Source of the DNA: JAAYJR01 sp964563975
Lineage (GTDB): Bacteria > Bacteroidota > Bacteroidia > Bacteroidales > Prolixibacteraceae
Assembly: GCA_964563975.1 (NCBI GenBank)
Contig: CAZLZJ010000005.1
Span: 17,744 to 81,743, forward strand
Reading direction: 5' to 3'
DNA length: 64,000 bases
Made by a program: the position numbers and the translations under genes. This document shows, in pieces, positions 1 through 8,508 of this stretch (its first letter is position 1; the number at the start of each line of letters is the position of its first letter). The notes below the pieces were generated by a model. The model searched no databases, was not told the origin of the DNA, and saw only the letters and a program-made list of their open reading frames with translations.

Positions 1-410
1 CAAGGTTCATTAATGATCTGATGAAAGATGGTAAAAAATCAGTAGCTTATTCTGTTTTTTATGATACATTGGATATTGTGGAAAAGAGGATTAAAGATAC
101 TGAACTGACACCTCTTGAGATATGGAAAAAAGCTCTTGAAAATATCACTCCGGCAGTGGAGGTTAAGAGCCGTAGGGTAGGCGGGGCCACTTTTCAGGTG
201 CCTATGGAGATAAGGCAGGAGAGAAAAGTAGCCATCAGCATTAAAAATCTTATACTGTTTGCAAGTAAACGATCAGGCAAGTCTATGTCTGACAAGCTTG
301 CTGCAGAAATAATCGCTGCATATAATGGAGAAGGCGGGGCATTTAAGAAGAAAGAAGATACCCATCGCATGGCCGAAGCTAACAGGGCTTTTGCCCATTT
401 CCGCTTTTAG
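1..410 (+). CDS. rpsG: 30S ribosomal protein S7, 5'-truncated at window edge
   Basis: The frame is open to the first base and reads RFINDLMKDGKKSVAYSVF before any start codon is needed, so the N-terminus lies outside the window. About 135 of the usual 155-158 residues are present. The family block EVKSRRVGGATFQVP and the C-terminal HRMAEANRAFAHFRF are intact. S7 nucleates assembly of the 16S 3' (head) domain and contacts E-site tRNA. It is followed 51 nt later by fusA, the usual str-operon order; rpsL is expected just upstream. The internal ATG at 21 is not the true start. Confidence 0.97.
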   Translation, partial: RFINDLMKDGKKSVAYSVFYDTLDIVEKRIKDTELTPLEIWKKALENITPAVEVKSRRVGGATFQVPMEIRQERKVAISIKNLILFASKRSGKSMSDKLAAEIIAAYNGEGGAFKKKEDTHRMAEANRAFAHFRF

Positions 411-461
411 GATGAAGAGTAATGATATTGTGGCAATTGCAGACAAGGGAATATATAAATT

Positions 462-2573
462 ATGGTTGTCCTGAATCTTAAAAATACCAGAAATATTGGC
501 ATTATGGCCCATATCGACGCCGGTAAGACAACGGTTTCCGAACGAATTTTGTTCTATACCGGGCTTACCCACAGATTGGGCGAAGTACATGATGGCGCTG
601 CTACCATGGATTGGATGGAACAGGAACAGGAGAGGGGTATTACCATCTCTTCTGCTGCAACAACTACATTTTGGAAATATAATGGTATTAATCATAAAAT
701 AAACCTGATAGATACACCGGGGCACGTTGATTTTACGGTAGAGGTAGAAAGGTCATTGAGAGTTCTTGATGGAAGTGTTGCTCTTTTTTGTGCTGTCGGA
801 GGTGTTGAAGCACAGTCTGAAACTGTTTGGCGACAAGCCGTAAAATATGGCGTACCCAGAATTGCTTTTGTTAATAAAATGGATCGGCAGGGAGCTGATT
901 TTTTTAATGTATATAATGAAATTAAAGAAAAGCTTGCTGCAAACCCGGTGCCTCTCCAGATTCCCATTGGTTCCGAAGAGGCTTTTGAAGGGATCATTGA
1001 CCTGGTTGAGATGAAGGCCGTTAGATGGTTAGAGGTTGAAAAACTGGGTGTTACCTACAACCTTGAGGATATACCCGAAGGTTTGCTCGAACTTGCAACT
1101 GAATGGAGAGGAAAACTGATTGAATCATTGGCAGAGATAGATGATGAACTGTTGAACAGCTATTTGGAAGATCCGGAGTCAATTACAAAAGAGAATATAT
1201 TTTCCGTTATCAGAAAAGGAACAATATCGGGTGCTATTATTCCAATGATGTGCGGGTCAGCATTTAAGAATAAAGGTGTACAAAAGCTGCTTGACGCAAT
1301 TTGTGCCTTTCTTCCCAGTCCGCTTGATGTTGGTGACGTCAAAGGTGTAAATCCGGTAATAAAAAAAGAGGTCAGGCGCTCACCCGATATTTCGGAGCCC
1401 ATGGCAGCTTTGGCATTTAAGATTGCAACCGATACCTTTGTGGGGCGACTTGCTTATTTACGTGTATATTCAGGTAAAATAGAAGCAGGTTCGATGGTAC
1501 TTAATACGCGGACAGGCAAGAAAGAGAGAGTTTCCAGATTATACCAGATGCATTCCAATAAACAGAATCCCAAAGATGTGATTGGAGCCGGAGATATTTG
1601 TGCAATTGTAGGATTTAAAGATATTAAAACCGGCGACACTCTTTGTGATGCTTCACATCCGATTGTTCTGGAAAGTATGAAATTTCCGGAACCTGTGATT
1701 GGAATTGCCGTTGAACCCAAGTCACAAAATGATTTAGATAAACTTTCTAACGGTTTATCAAAACTTGCAGAGGAAGATCCTACTTTTCAGGTCTTTGTTG
1801 ATCCTGATTCGGGGCAGACCGTGATCAAAGGAATGGGTGAGCTGCATTTGGAGATAATAGTTGACAGACTGAGAAGGGAATTTCATGTGGAGTGTAACCA
1901 GGGGGCACCTCAGGTTTCATATAAAGAAGCAATCAGCCTGCCCGTTGAACACAGGGAGGTATTTAAGAAACAGACTGGTGGTAAGGGTAAGTTTGCAGAC
2001 ATTATTGTCAGGATCGAGCCTGCCGAAAATGGGGTTGCCGGACTTGAATTTATTGATAATGTTAAAGGCGGTAATATACCGCGTGAATTCATTCCGGCAG
2101 TGCATAAGGGATTCAAAGATGTTATGTCTAATGGTCCGTTAGCCGGATATCCGGTAGATAACCTTAAGGTTACACTGCTTGACGGGTCATACCATGAAGT
2201 TGATTCAGACCAGCTCTCATTTGAGATTTGTGCCAAACAGGCATTCAGGCATGCTGCCGCAAAAGCCGGACCTAAGCTGCTTGAGCCTGTGATGAAACTT
2301 GAAATAGTTACTCCCGAAGAGTATATGGGAGATATTATTTCAGATCTTAATCGCAGAAGAGGAGATGTAACTGATATGCAGGCTAAAGGAAATGCAAAAG
2401 TTATTCATGCCCGTGTTCCTTTGGCTGAGCAGTTTGGATATGTGACAGTGTTAAGAACGTTATCTTCAGGCAGAGCAACATCTTCGATGGAGTTCAGTCA
2501 CTATCAGGAGATCCCAAAAACACTTGCCGTCAAAGTATTGGAGAGTGTACAGGGAAGAGTTGATTTATTATAA
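462..2573 (+). CDS. fusA: Translation elongation factor G
   Basis: 703 residues, full length for EF-G, the GTPase that drives mRNA-tRNA translocation and, with RRF, ribosome recycling. The G motifs are all visible: AHIDAGKT (16-23), RGIT (58-61), DTPGH (84-88) and NKMD (138-141). Domains II-V follow, with the domain IV/V segment GYPVDNLKVTLLDGSYHEVDS. The segment after the P-loop reads TTVSE where most EF-Gs have TTTTE, a conservative change. Its position between rpsG and rpsJ marks it as the str-operon copy rather than a recycling-specialised paralogue. Confidence 0.98.
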   Translation: MVVLNLKNTRNIGIMAHIDAGKTTVSERILFYTGLTHRLGEVHDGAATMDWMEQEQERGITISSAATTTFWKYNGINHKINLIDTPGHVDFTVEVERSLRVLDGSVALFCAVGGVEAQSETVWRQAVKYGVPRIAFVNKMDRQGADFFNVYNEIKEKLAANPVPLQIPIGSEEAFEGIIDLVEMKAVRWLEVEKLGVTYNLEDIPEGLLELATEWRGKLIESLAEIDDELLNSYLEDPESITKENIFSVIRKGTISGAIIPMMCGSAFKNKGVQKLLDAICAFLPSPLDVGDVKGVNPVIKKEVRRSPDISEPMAALAFKIATDTFVGRLAYLRVYSGKIEAGSMVLNTRTGKKERVSRLYQMHSNKQNPKDVIGAGDICAIVGFKDIKTGDTLCDASHPIVLESMKFPEPVIGIAVEPKSQNDLDKLSNGLSKLAEEDPTFQVFVDPDSGQTVIKGMGELHLEIIVDRLRREFHVECNQGAPQVSYKEAISLPVEHREVFKKQTGGKGKFADIIVRIEPAENGVAGLEFIDNVKGGNIPREFIPAVHKGFKDVMSNGPLAGYPVDNLKVTLLDGSYHEVDSDQLSFEICAKQAFRHAAAKAGPKLLEPVMKLEIVTPEEYMGDIISDLNRRRGDVTDMQAKGNAKVIHARVPLAEQFGYVTVLRTLSSGRATSSMEFSHYQEIPKTLAVKVLESVQGRVDLL

Positions 2574-2596
2574 ATAATTATAACAGAGTTCTTACT

Positions 2597-2902
2597 ATGA
2601 ACCAAAAGATCAGGATTAAATTAAAATCGTACGATCACAACTTAGTTGACAAGTCAGCTGAAAAGATCGTTAAAACAGTAAAATCGACGGGAGCAGTTGT
2701 AAGCGGGCCTATTCCGCTGCCTACTCATAAAAGAATTTTTACAGTTTTGCGGGCAACCTTTGTCAATAAAAAGTCAAGGGAACAGTTTGAACTGTCATCA
2801 TATAAACGTTTGATCGACATTTACAGCTCAACAGCAAAAACCATTGACGCCTTGATGAAGCTGGAATTGCCCAGTGGCGTTGAAGTTGAAATTAAAGTAT
2901 GA
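2597..2902 (+). CDS. rpsJ: 30S ribosomal protein S10
   Basis: 101 residues, the normal length. It starts MNQKIRIKLKSYDHNLVD and carries the family core GPIPLPTHKRIFTVLRA. S10 sits in the 30S head and doubles as NusE in transcription antitermination in bacteria where this has been studied. It lies 23 nt after fusA and 21 nt before rplC, so the str and S10 operons appear fused here with no visible terminator or promoter between them. Confidence 0.98.
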   Translation: MNQKIRIKLKSYDHNLVDKSAEKIVKTVKSTGAVVSGPIPLPTHKRIFTVLRATFVNKKSREQFELSSYKRLIDIYSSTAKTIDALMKLELPSGVEVEIKV

Positions 2903-2923
2903 TAATGTTAAAAAAAGTCTAAA

Positions 2924-3553
2924 ATGGCTGGTATTATTGGAAAAAAAATCGGAATGACGTCCGTTTTCAGTGTTGAGGGGAAAAGTATCCCATGCACTGT
3001 TATCGAAGCCGGTCCTTGTGTTGTTACTCAGGTCAAGACAAAGGATAAGGAGGGCTATGATGCACTTCAGCTTGCTTTTGGCGATAAAAAGGAACGGAAA
3101 ACAACAAAAGCCGAATTTGGGCACTTTAAAAAAGCAGGGGTTTCCCCGAAGCGCAAATTGGTTGAGTTTAAGAACACATATCAGGAAGAGTATAAACTGG
3201 GAGATGAGATTACTGTTGATATATTCAATGAGATGGATTATGTCGACGTAGATGGTGTTTCAAAAGGTAAAGGCTTCCAGGGTGTAGTTAAAAGACATGG
3301 TTTTCATGGTGTAAATGATCAGACTCATGGACAACATGACAGGCTCAGGTCTCCCGGTTCTATCGGGGCATCTTCCACGCCAAGTCGTGTATTTAAAGGA
3401 ATGCGGATGGGCGGCAGGACAGGTAATGAAAGTATTACCATTGAGAACCTGTTGGTTATAAAAATTATTCCTGAGAAAAATATTTTAGTGGTGAAAGGTT
3501 CAGTGCCTGGCGCCAAAGGTTCATACTTAATTATTAGGAAACAATGGAACTAA
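2924..3553 (+). CDS. rplC: 50S ribosomal protein L3
   Basis: 209 residues starting MAGIIGKKIGMTSVF. The loop that reaches the peptidyl-transferase centre is recognisable (GVNDQTHGQHDRLRSPGSIG, then RVFKGMRMGGRTG), including the Gln that is methylated by PrmB in E. coli. Its last codons overlap the rplD start by 10 nt (ATGGAACTAA), implying translational coupling with L4. Confidence 0.98.
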   Translation: MAGIIGKKIGMTSVFSVEGKSIPCTVIEAGPCVVTQVKTKDKEGYDALQLAFGDKKERKTTKAEFGHFKKAGVSPKRKLVEFKNTYQEEYKLGDEITVDIFNEMDYVDVDGVSKGKGFQGVVKRHGFHGVNDQTHGQHDRLRSPGSIGASSTPSRVFKGMRMGGRTGNESITIENLLVIKIIPEKNILVVKGSVPGAKGSYLIIRKQWN

Positions 3554-4173
3554 GTGTACTGAATATTGAAGGAAAAGATACCGGCAGAAAAATTGAATTG
3601 AATGACCGGATATTTGATGTAAAACCGAATGATCATGCCATCTATCTTGATGTTAAACACTACATGGCAAATAGGCGTCAGGGGACTCATAAGACCTTGG
3701 AGCGTGCTGAAGTTTCAGGGAGTACAAGAAAGATTAAAAGGCAAAAGGGTACCGGCACAGCTCGTGCGGGAAGTATAAAATCTCCTATTTTCAGGGGCGG
3801 GGGTATAACATTTGGGCCGAGACCCAGAAATTATGGCTTTAAGTTGAATAAAAAAATTAAACAGCTGGCAAGAAAATCTGCTTTAACATATAAGGCTCGT
3901 GAAAATAGCATTTTGGTTGTAGAGGATTTTAATTTGGAAGCACCAAAAACAAAGGAATTTGTTAATATTAAGAACAATCTGAAAATTGCTGATAAAAAGT
4001 CACTTTTCGTTTTACCGGCCGAAAATAATAATATATATTTGTCCTCCAGAAATTTACAAGACGTATCGATTGTATCTGCCTCACAAATAAATACTTACCA
4101 GATATTAAATGCAAAAACCGTAATATTTTTGGAAAGTGGCATTGCGAAAATTGAAGAGATGTTTAAAATTTAA
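3544..4173 (+). CDS. rplD: 50S ribosomal protein L4
   Basis: 209 residues. It has the extended loop with RQGTHKTLERAEVSGSTRK and KGTGTARAGSIKSPIFRGGG that lines the exit tunnel. In E. coli L4 also represses its own operon through the S10 leader; no such leader is obvious here because rpsJ follows fusA closely. The start lies inside the end of rplC in another frame. L23 follows after 12 nt. Confidence 0.98.
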   Translation: MELSVLNIEGKDTGRKIELNDRIFDVKPNDHAIYLDVKHYMANRRQGTHKTLERAEVSGSTRKIKRQKGTGTARAGSIKSPIFRGGGITFGPRPRNYGFKLNKKIKQLARKSALTYKARENSILVVEDFNLEAPKTKEFVNIKNNLKIADKKSLFVLPAENNNIYLSSRNLQDVSIVSASQINTYQILNAKTVIFLESGIAKIEEMFKI

Positions 4174-4185
4174 GGTTATCAGAAG

Positions 4186-4476
4186 ATGGATATTTTAATA
4201 AAACCATTGGTTACAGAGAAGATGAACGACCTTACTGAGAAGTACAGAAGGTATGGGTTTATAGTTGACCGTAGAGCAACCAAACCACAGATCAAGAAAG
4301 CTGTGGAATCGTTTTATGATGTGAAAGTAGACTCGGTGAATACCATGATATTTGGCGGAAAAGTCAAGTCAAGGTATACTAAATCGGGTGTGATTTCCGG
4401 AAAGACAGTCAGTTACAAAAAAGCAATTGTTACATTGGCAGAAGGAGAAAGTATTGATATTTACAGTAATATTTAA
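4186..4476 (+). CDS. rplW: 50S ribosomal protein L23
   Basis: 96 residues beginning MDILIKPLVTEKM, the canonical L23 opening. KKAVESFYDVKVDSVNTM is the conserved RNA-binding strand-helix. L23 rims the exit tunnel and is the docking site for trigger factor and SRP. It sits 6 nt upstream of rplB in the standard S10-operon order. Confidence 0.97.
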   Translation: MDILIKPLVTEKMNDLTEKYRRYGFIVDRRATKPQIKKAVESFYDVKVDSVNTMIFGGKVKSRYTKSGVISGKTVSYKKAIVTLAEGESIDIYSNI

Positions 4477-4482
4477 TAATTT

Positions 4483-5307
4483 ATGGCAGTAAGAAAATTA
4501 AAACCAGTAACTCCGGGTCAAAGGCATAAAACAATAGGCACCTTTGATACCATTACTGCATCGACACCTGAAAAGTCATTGTTGAAGCCCCTGCGGAAAA
4601 CCGGCGGTAGAAATAACCAGGGCCGCATGACAATGAGGAATAGAGGTGGGGGGCATAAGCGCAGTTATCGAATTATTGATTTTAAGCGTGATAAAGATGG
4701 TGTAAATGCTGTTGTTGATTCGATACAGTATGATCCCAACAGGACTTCACGCATTGCACTTCTTAAATATGAAGATGGTGAGAAGAGGTATATAATTGCA
4801 CCGACAGGGATAAAGGTCGGGCAAATTCTTAGAAGCGGCCCGGGGGTGGAACCGGAGATAGGTAATGCATTACCGTTGTCTGATATTCCATTGGGAACTC
4901 TTGTTCATAATATTGAACTTAAACCCGGGCAGGGTGGAATTATTGCAAGAAGTGCCGGTTCTCATGCGCAGCTAACTTCACGTGAAGGGAAGTATGCAAT
5001 ATTGAAGTTTCCGTCAGGTGAATCAAGAATGGTGCTGACCAGTTGCAGGGCTACAGTGGGTATGGCAAGTAACCCTGAGCATTTTACAGAGAAATCCGGC
5101 AAAGCCGGGCGTTCTCGCTGGCTCGGTAGAAGGCCGCGTGTACGCGGTGTAGCTATGAACCCGGTTGATCACCCGATGGGCGGTGGTGAAGGACGGGCTT
5201 CGGGAGGGCATCCGAGATCACGAAAGGGGATACTTGCAAAAGGTTATAAAACCCGTTCGAAAAAAAATATTTCTAACAGATATATTATAGAACCAAGGAA
5301 AAAATAG
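4483..5307 (+). CDS. rplB: 50S ribosomal protein L2
   Basis: 274 residues, full length. The early block GRNNQGRMTMRNRGGGHKRSYR and the near-catalytic motif GVAMNPVDHPMGGGEGR with its invariant His are intact, as is the C-terminal KTRSKKNISNRYIIEPRKK-like tail. L2 is one of the primary 23S binders, needed for subunit association and peptidyl-transferase activity. It is followed by rpsS after 15 nt. Confidence 0.98.
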   Translation: MAVRKLKPVTPGQRHKTIGTFDTITASTPEKSLLKPLRKTGGRNNQGRMTMRNRGGGHKRSYRIIDFKRDKDGVNAVVDSIQYDPNRTSRIALLKYEDGEKRYIIAPTGIKVGQILRSGPGVEPEIGNALPLSDIPLGTLVHNIELKPGQGGIIARSAGSHAQLTSREGKYAILKFPSGESRMVLTSCRATVGMASNPEHFTEKSGKAGRSRWLGRRPRVRGVAMNPVDHPMGGGEGRASGGHPRSRKGILAKGYKTRSKKNISNRYIIEPRKK

Positions 5308-5322
5308 ATTAAGTAGAAAATT

Positions 5323-5589
5323 ATGAGTCGTTCACTAAAAAAAGGTCCGTTTATTAATTATAAGCTTGAGAGAAAGATCCTTGAAATGAATGATAAAGGA
5401 AAGAAATCTGTGGTCAAGACCTGGGCCAGGGCTTCTGTAATATCTCCGGATTTTGTAGGGCATACTATTGCCGTGCATAACGGAAATAAGTTTATTCCGG
5501 TATATATTACCGAGAATATGGTTGGACATAAGTTGGGTGAGTTTGCGCCTACGAGAACTTTTAGAAGTCATGCCGGGCGCAAAAAATAA
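5323..5589 (+). CDS. rpsS: 30S ribosomal protein S19
   Basis: 88 residues beginning MSRSLKKGPFINYKL. It has the core KTWARASVISPDFVGHTIAVHNG and the C-terminal LGEFAPTRTFRSHAG. S19 binds the 30S head with S13 near the A-site finger. Gene order rplB-rpsS-rplV is standard. Confidence 0.98.
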   Translation: MSRSLKKGPFINYKLERKILEMNDKGKKSVVKTWARASVISPDFVGHTIAVHNGNKFIPVYITENMVGHKLGEFAPTRTFRSHAGRKK

Positions 5590-5626
5590 TAAGGCAGGTT
5601 AAATTGAAAATTATAAAGAATATATA

Positions 5627-6046
5627 ATGGGTGCCAGAAAACGAATAGCAGCTGAAAAACGAAAAGAAGCAAAAAAGAAACAATATTATGCTTTATTACG
5701 CAACTGCCCGACATCTCCCAGAAAGATGAGGCTTGTAGTCGATTCTATCCGCGGCATGGAGGTGAATAAGGCACTGGATGTTTTGAGATATTTACCGCAG
5801 GAAGCATCCGGCAGAGTTGAAAAGCTCCTTTTATCGGCTATTGCCAACTGGCAAGCTAAAAATGAAGGAGAACGTTTAGATGAAAATAAATTATATGTGA
5901 AAAGTATTACGGTTGATTCAGGACGGATATTGAAAAGGTTGCGTCCGGCTCCCCAGGGACGTGCGCACCGGATCAGGAAACGTTCAAATCACGTAACAAT
6001 TTACGTAGATAAAAAAGAAAGTGATGTTGAAGAAAATCTTAATTAA
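5627..6046 (+). CDS. rplV: 50S ribosomal protein L22
   Basis: 139 residues with a basic N-terminal extension (MGARKRIAAEKRKEAKKKQ). The L22 core follows: NCPTSPRKMRLVVDSIRGM and the tunnel-loop segment RLRPAPQGRAHRIRKRSNH. The beta-hairpin reaches into the exit tunnel and is a macrolide-resistance site in other bacteria. The C-terminus is short and acidic (SDVEENLN). It is separated from rpsC by 6 nt. Confidence 0.97.
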   Translation: MGARKRIAAEKRKEAKKKQYYALLRNCPTSPRKMRLVVDSIRGMEVNKALDVLRYLPQEASGRVEKLLLSAIANWQAKNEGERLDENKLYVKSITVDSGRILKRLRPAPQGRAHRIRKRSNHVTIYVDKKESDVEENLN

Positions 6047-6052
6047 TAGTAC

Positions 6053-6766
6053 ATGGGACAAAAAGTAAATCCAATTTCAAATCGTTTGGGTTTTATAAAC
6101 GGTTGGGACTCGAATTGGTTCGGGGGTGACGATTATGGTGAAAAATTGATTGAAGACCAGAAAATACGGGACTATTTAAATGCCCGCCTGGCTAAAGCCA
6201 GTATTTCAAAAATTGTTATTGAGCGCACTTTAAAGCTTATCACCATAACAGTGCATACTTCGCGCCCCGGTATTATTATAGGTAAAGGCGGACAGGAAGT
6301 TGACAAGTTAAAGGAAGAGCTGAAGAAAATTACTAACAAAGAGGTTCAGATCAACATTTTTGAAATTAAACGCCCTGAGCTTGATGCTAAAATTGTTGCC
6401 AACAATGTGGCAAGGCAGATAGAAGGCAAGATAGCTTACAGAAGGGCAGTAAAGATGGCTATTGCATCGACCATGAGAATGGGAGCCGAAGGTATTAAAA
6501 TATTAGTTTCAGGACGATTGAATGGTGCTGAAATGGCACGTTCGGAAATGTATAAGGATGGTCGAACTCCTTTGCATACATTGCGTGCTGATATTGACTA
6601 TGCTCTTGCTGAGGCATTGACCAAGACCGGACTTATTGGTGTAAAGGTCTGGATTTGTAAAGGTATGGTTTATGGAAAACGCGACCTTTCACCAAATATT
6701 GGTCAGAAACAGGCCAGGGCAGGGAAAGGGTCAGGCGCAGGTGCCAGAGCCAGAAGAAGAAAATAG
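6053..6766 (+). CDS. rpsC: 30S ribosomal protein S3
   Basis: 237 residues. It opens MGQKVNPISNRLGFINGW and has a type II KH domain with the GxxG loop in RPGIIIGKGGQEVDKL. The C-terminal domain contains the YGKRDLSPNIGQ segment and a basic GARARRRK tail. S3 lines the mRNA entry channel with S4 and S5 and takes part in mRNA unwinding. Confidence 0.98.
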   Translation: MGQKVNPISNRLGFINGWDSNWFGGDDYGEKLIEDQKIRDYLNARLAKASISKIVIERTLKLITITVHTSRPGIIIGKGGQEVDKLKEELKKITNKEVQINIFEIKRPELDAKIVANNVARQIEGKIAYRRAVKMAIASTMRMGAEGIKILVSGRLNGAEMARSEMYKDGRTPLHTLRADIDYALAEALTKTGLIGVKVWICKGMVYGKRDLSPNIGQKQARAGKGSGAGARARRRK

Positions 6767-6792
6767 GGGTTTAACGCTTACAAATTTAAATA

Positions 6793-7215
6793 ATGTTACA
6801 ACCAAAAAAAGTTAAATTCAGAAGAGTGCAAAAGGGCCGGATGAAAGGCAATGCACAAAGGGGAAATCAGCTTGCCTTTGGCTCATATGGTATTAAATCG
6901 CTGGAGGAGGCGTGGATAACCGGACGTCAGATAGAGGCAGCCAGGGTTGCAGTAACCCGTTATATGCAGAGGCAGGGGCAGATATGGATAAGAATTTTTC
7001 CGGATAAACCTATCTCCAAGAAACCCGCAGAAGTGCGGATGGGTAAAGGTAAAGGAGCTCCTGAGGCATTTGTTGCACCCATAACTCCCGGCAGAATTAT
7101 TATTGAAGCTGATGGTGTACCTTACAAGGTGGCTAAAGAAGCTTTGCGTCTGGCAGCACAAAAATTGCCGGTTACCACAAAGTTTATTGTAAGAAGGGAT
7201 TTTGTTGAAGAGTAA
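6793..7215 (+). CDS. rplP: 50S ribosomal protein L16
   Basis: 140 residues starting MLQPKKVKFRRVQKGRMKG. It carries the typical AFGSYGIKSLEEAWITGRQIEAAR and the loop KPAEVRMGKGKGAPE that contacts tRNA in the A/P region. L16 is a late-assembly protein that organises the central protuberance and the peptidyl-transferase centre. rpmC follows after 12 nt. Confidence 0.98.
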   Translation: MLQPKKVKFRRVQKGRMKGNAQRGNQLAFGSYGIKSLEEAWITGRQIEAARVAVTRYMQRQGQIWIRIFPDKPISKKPAEVRMGKGKGAPEAFVAPITPGRIIIEADGVPYKVAKEALRLAAQKLPVTTKFIVRRDFVEE

Positions 7216-7227
7216 AATTGAATTATT

Positions 7228-7431
7228 ATGAAGATATCAGAAATTCAGGAGATGACCACAAAGGAGATTGCTGAAAAAATTGAAACTGAAAAAGAAACAT
7301 TGATTCGCCTGAGAATGAATCATGCAGTGTCACCTTTGGATAATCCCATGAAGATTAAAGAGGCTAAAAAAAATATTGCACGCCTGAAAACGGTATACCG
7401 CCAAAGGGAACTAAGTGAAACCCAGAATTAA
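7228..7431 (+). CDS. rpmC: 50S ribosomal protein L29
   Basis: 67 residues forming the expected two-helix hairpin: MKISEIQEMTTKEIAEKI, then NHAVSPLDNPMKIKEAKKNIARLKT. L29 lies beside L23 at the exit-tunnel mouth. Its length is normal and rpsQ begins 7 nt later. Confidence 0.96.
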   Translation: MKISEIQEMTTKEIAEKIETEKETLIRLRMNHAVSPLDNPMKIKEAKKNIARLKTVYRQRELSETQN

Positions 7432-7438
7432 TTCAGTG

Positions 7439-7705
7439 ATGGAAGAGAAAAAAGTAAGGAATCTCAGAAAAGAAAGAATAGGTATTGTAGTAAGCAACAA
7501 AATGGATAAGACAATAGTTGTTGCTGTGAAGCGTAAAGTTAAACATCCTATTTACGGTAAGTTCATAAATAGAACTTCGAAGTTTTATGCTCACGATGAG
7601 AAACAGGATTCTAACATTGGCGACCTGGTGCGTATTATGGAAACCAGGCCATTGAGCAAGACTAAACGTTGGAGGCTTATTGGTATAATTGAAAGAGCTA
7701 AATAG
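7439..7705 (+). CDS. rpsQ: 30S ribosomal protein S17
   Basis: 88 residues from the ATG at 7439 (MEEKKVRNLRKERIGIVVS). A longer in-frame reading from 7415 would overlap rpmC and add eight residues absent from the family, so I reject it. The OB-fold motif is clear: SNKMDKTIVVAVKRKVKHPIYGK, then DLVRIMETRPLSKTKRW. S17 is a primary binder of the 16S 5' domain. Only 2 nt separate it from rplN. Confidence 0.97.
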   Translation: MEEKKVRNLRKERIGIVVSNKMDKTIVVAVKRKVKHPIYGKFINRTSKFYAHDEKQDSNIGDLVRIMETRPLSKTKRWRLIGIIERAK

Positions 7706-7707
7706 TT

Positions 7708-8073
7708 ATGATACAACAAGAAACCAGATGTATGGTCGCTGATAACAGCGGTGCTAAAGAGGTTCTCTGTATACGTGTTCTTGGAGGAACCAGAAAAAGG
7801 TATGCAACTATCGGAGATACAATTGTAGTTACCGTGAAGAGTGCAATTCCGGGAAGTGAAGTAAAAAAAGGCACTATTTCGAAAGCTATTGTTGTTCGTA
7901 CAAAGAAAGAGATCCGCCGTACCGACGGATCATATATTCGTTTTGACGACAATGCTGTTGTGCTGCTGAATAACATGGGTGAAATAAGAGGAACCCGTAT
8001 TTTCGGACCTGTCTCCCGTGAGTTGAGGGAAAAAAATATGAAAATTATTTCCCTTGCACCTGAAGTACTGTAA
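7708..8073 (+). CDS. rplN: 50S ribosomal protein L14
   Basis: 121 residues opening MIQQETRCMVADNSGAKEV. It contains the typical block KKEIRRTDGSYIRFDDNA and the C-terminal GTRIFGPVSRELREKN. L14 forms part of intersubunit bridges B5 and B8 and is the landing site of the silencing factor RsfS in other bacteria. Confidence 0.98.
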   Translation: MIQQETRCMVADNSGAKEVLCIRVLGGTRKRYATIGDTIVVTVKSAIPGSEVKKGTISKAIVVRTKKEIRRTDGSYIRFDDNAVVLLNNMGEIRGTRIFGPVSRELREKNMKIISLAPEVL

Positions 8074-8094
8074 ATTTTAATAAAAATTTTTAAA

Positions 8095-8418
8095 ATGCAG
8101 AAAAAACTACATATTAAGAAAGGTGACACTGTTGTTGTAATTACCGGGAATGACAAAGGTCATAAAGGGAGGGTACTTGAAGTAATAAGAAAGACCGACA
8201 GAGCAATAGTGGAGGGTGTAAACCTGATTAAAAAACATACTAAGCCGGATGCAAAAAATCCGCAGGGAGGCATTATTGAAAAGGAGGCACCTGTGCATAT
8301 TTCCAATCTTATGGTGGTTGATCCTAAAACCGGTGAGCCAACAAGAGTGGGAAGAAGATTGAATGAAAAAGGTAAGTTAGTTCGTTATTCCAAAAAATCG
8401 GGAGAAGAGATTAAATGA
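8095..8418 (+). CDS. rplX: 50S ribosomal protein L24
   Basis: 107 residues. The N-terminal KOW motif reads KKGDTVVVITGNDKGHKGRV, followed by VNLIKKHTKPDAKNPQGGI. L24 is an assembly initiator for the large subunit. The stop codon overlaps an ATG (ATGA) that opens a 19-codon ORF. The next ribosomal gene, rplE, starts only 90 nt downstream, an unusually long gap for this cluster. Confidence 0.97.
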   Translation: MQKKLHIKKGDTVVVITGNDKGHKGRVLEVIRKTDRAIVEGVNLIKKHTKPDAKNPQGGIIEKEAPVHISNLMVVDPKTGEPTRVGRRLNEKGKLVRYSKKSGEEIK

Positions 8419-8474
8419 TTAAACGAGCATCCCGATTAAAGCGGGTTATAAGAGAATTATTAAAACAGATGTGA
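8415..8474 (+). CDS. Putative 19-residue basic peptide coupled to rplX
   Basis: The ATG overlaps the rplX stop as ATGA and reads MIKRASRLKRVIRELLKQM before TGA. The peptide is strongly basic with alternating hydrophobic and basic residues, which could form an amphipathic helix. The ATGA overlap is a classic coupling arrangement and would give translation without its own ribosome binding site. I know no family it matches. It may be a chance ORF, a leader whose translation affects rplE, or a remnant. Conservation in relatives decides. Confidence 0.3.
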   Translation: MIKRASRLKRVIRELLKQM

Positions 8475-8508
8475 ATCAGATACCTTTAAAAACAGTTAAT
8501 TTAATCAT

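Noticed and set aside
273..725. Minus-strand ORF of 150 aa across rpsG and fusA
   Set aside because: Fully antisense to two conserved genes with no recognisable domain.
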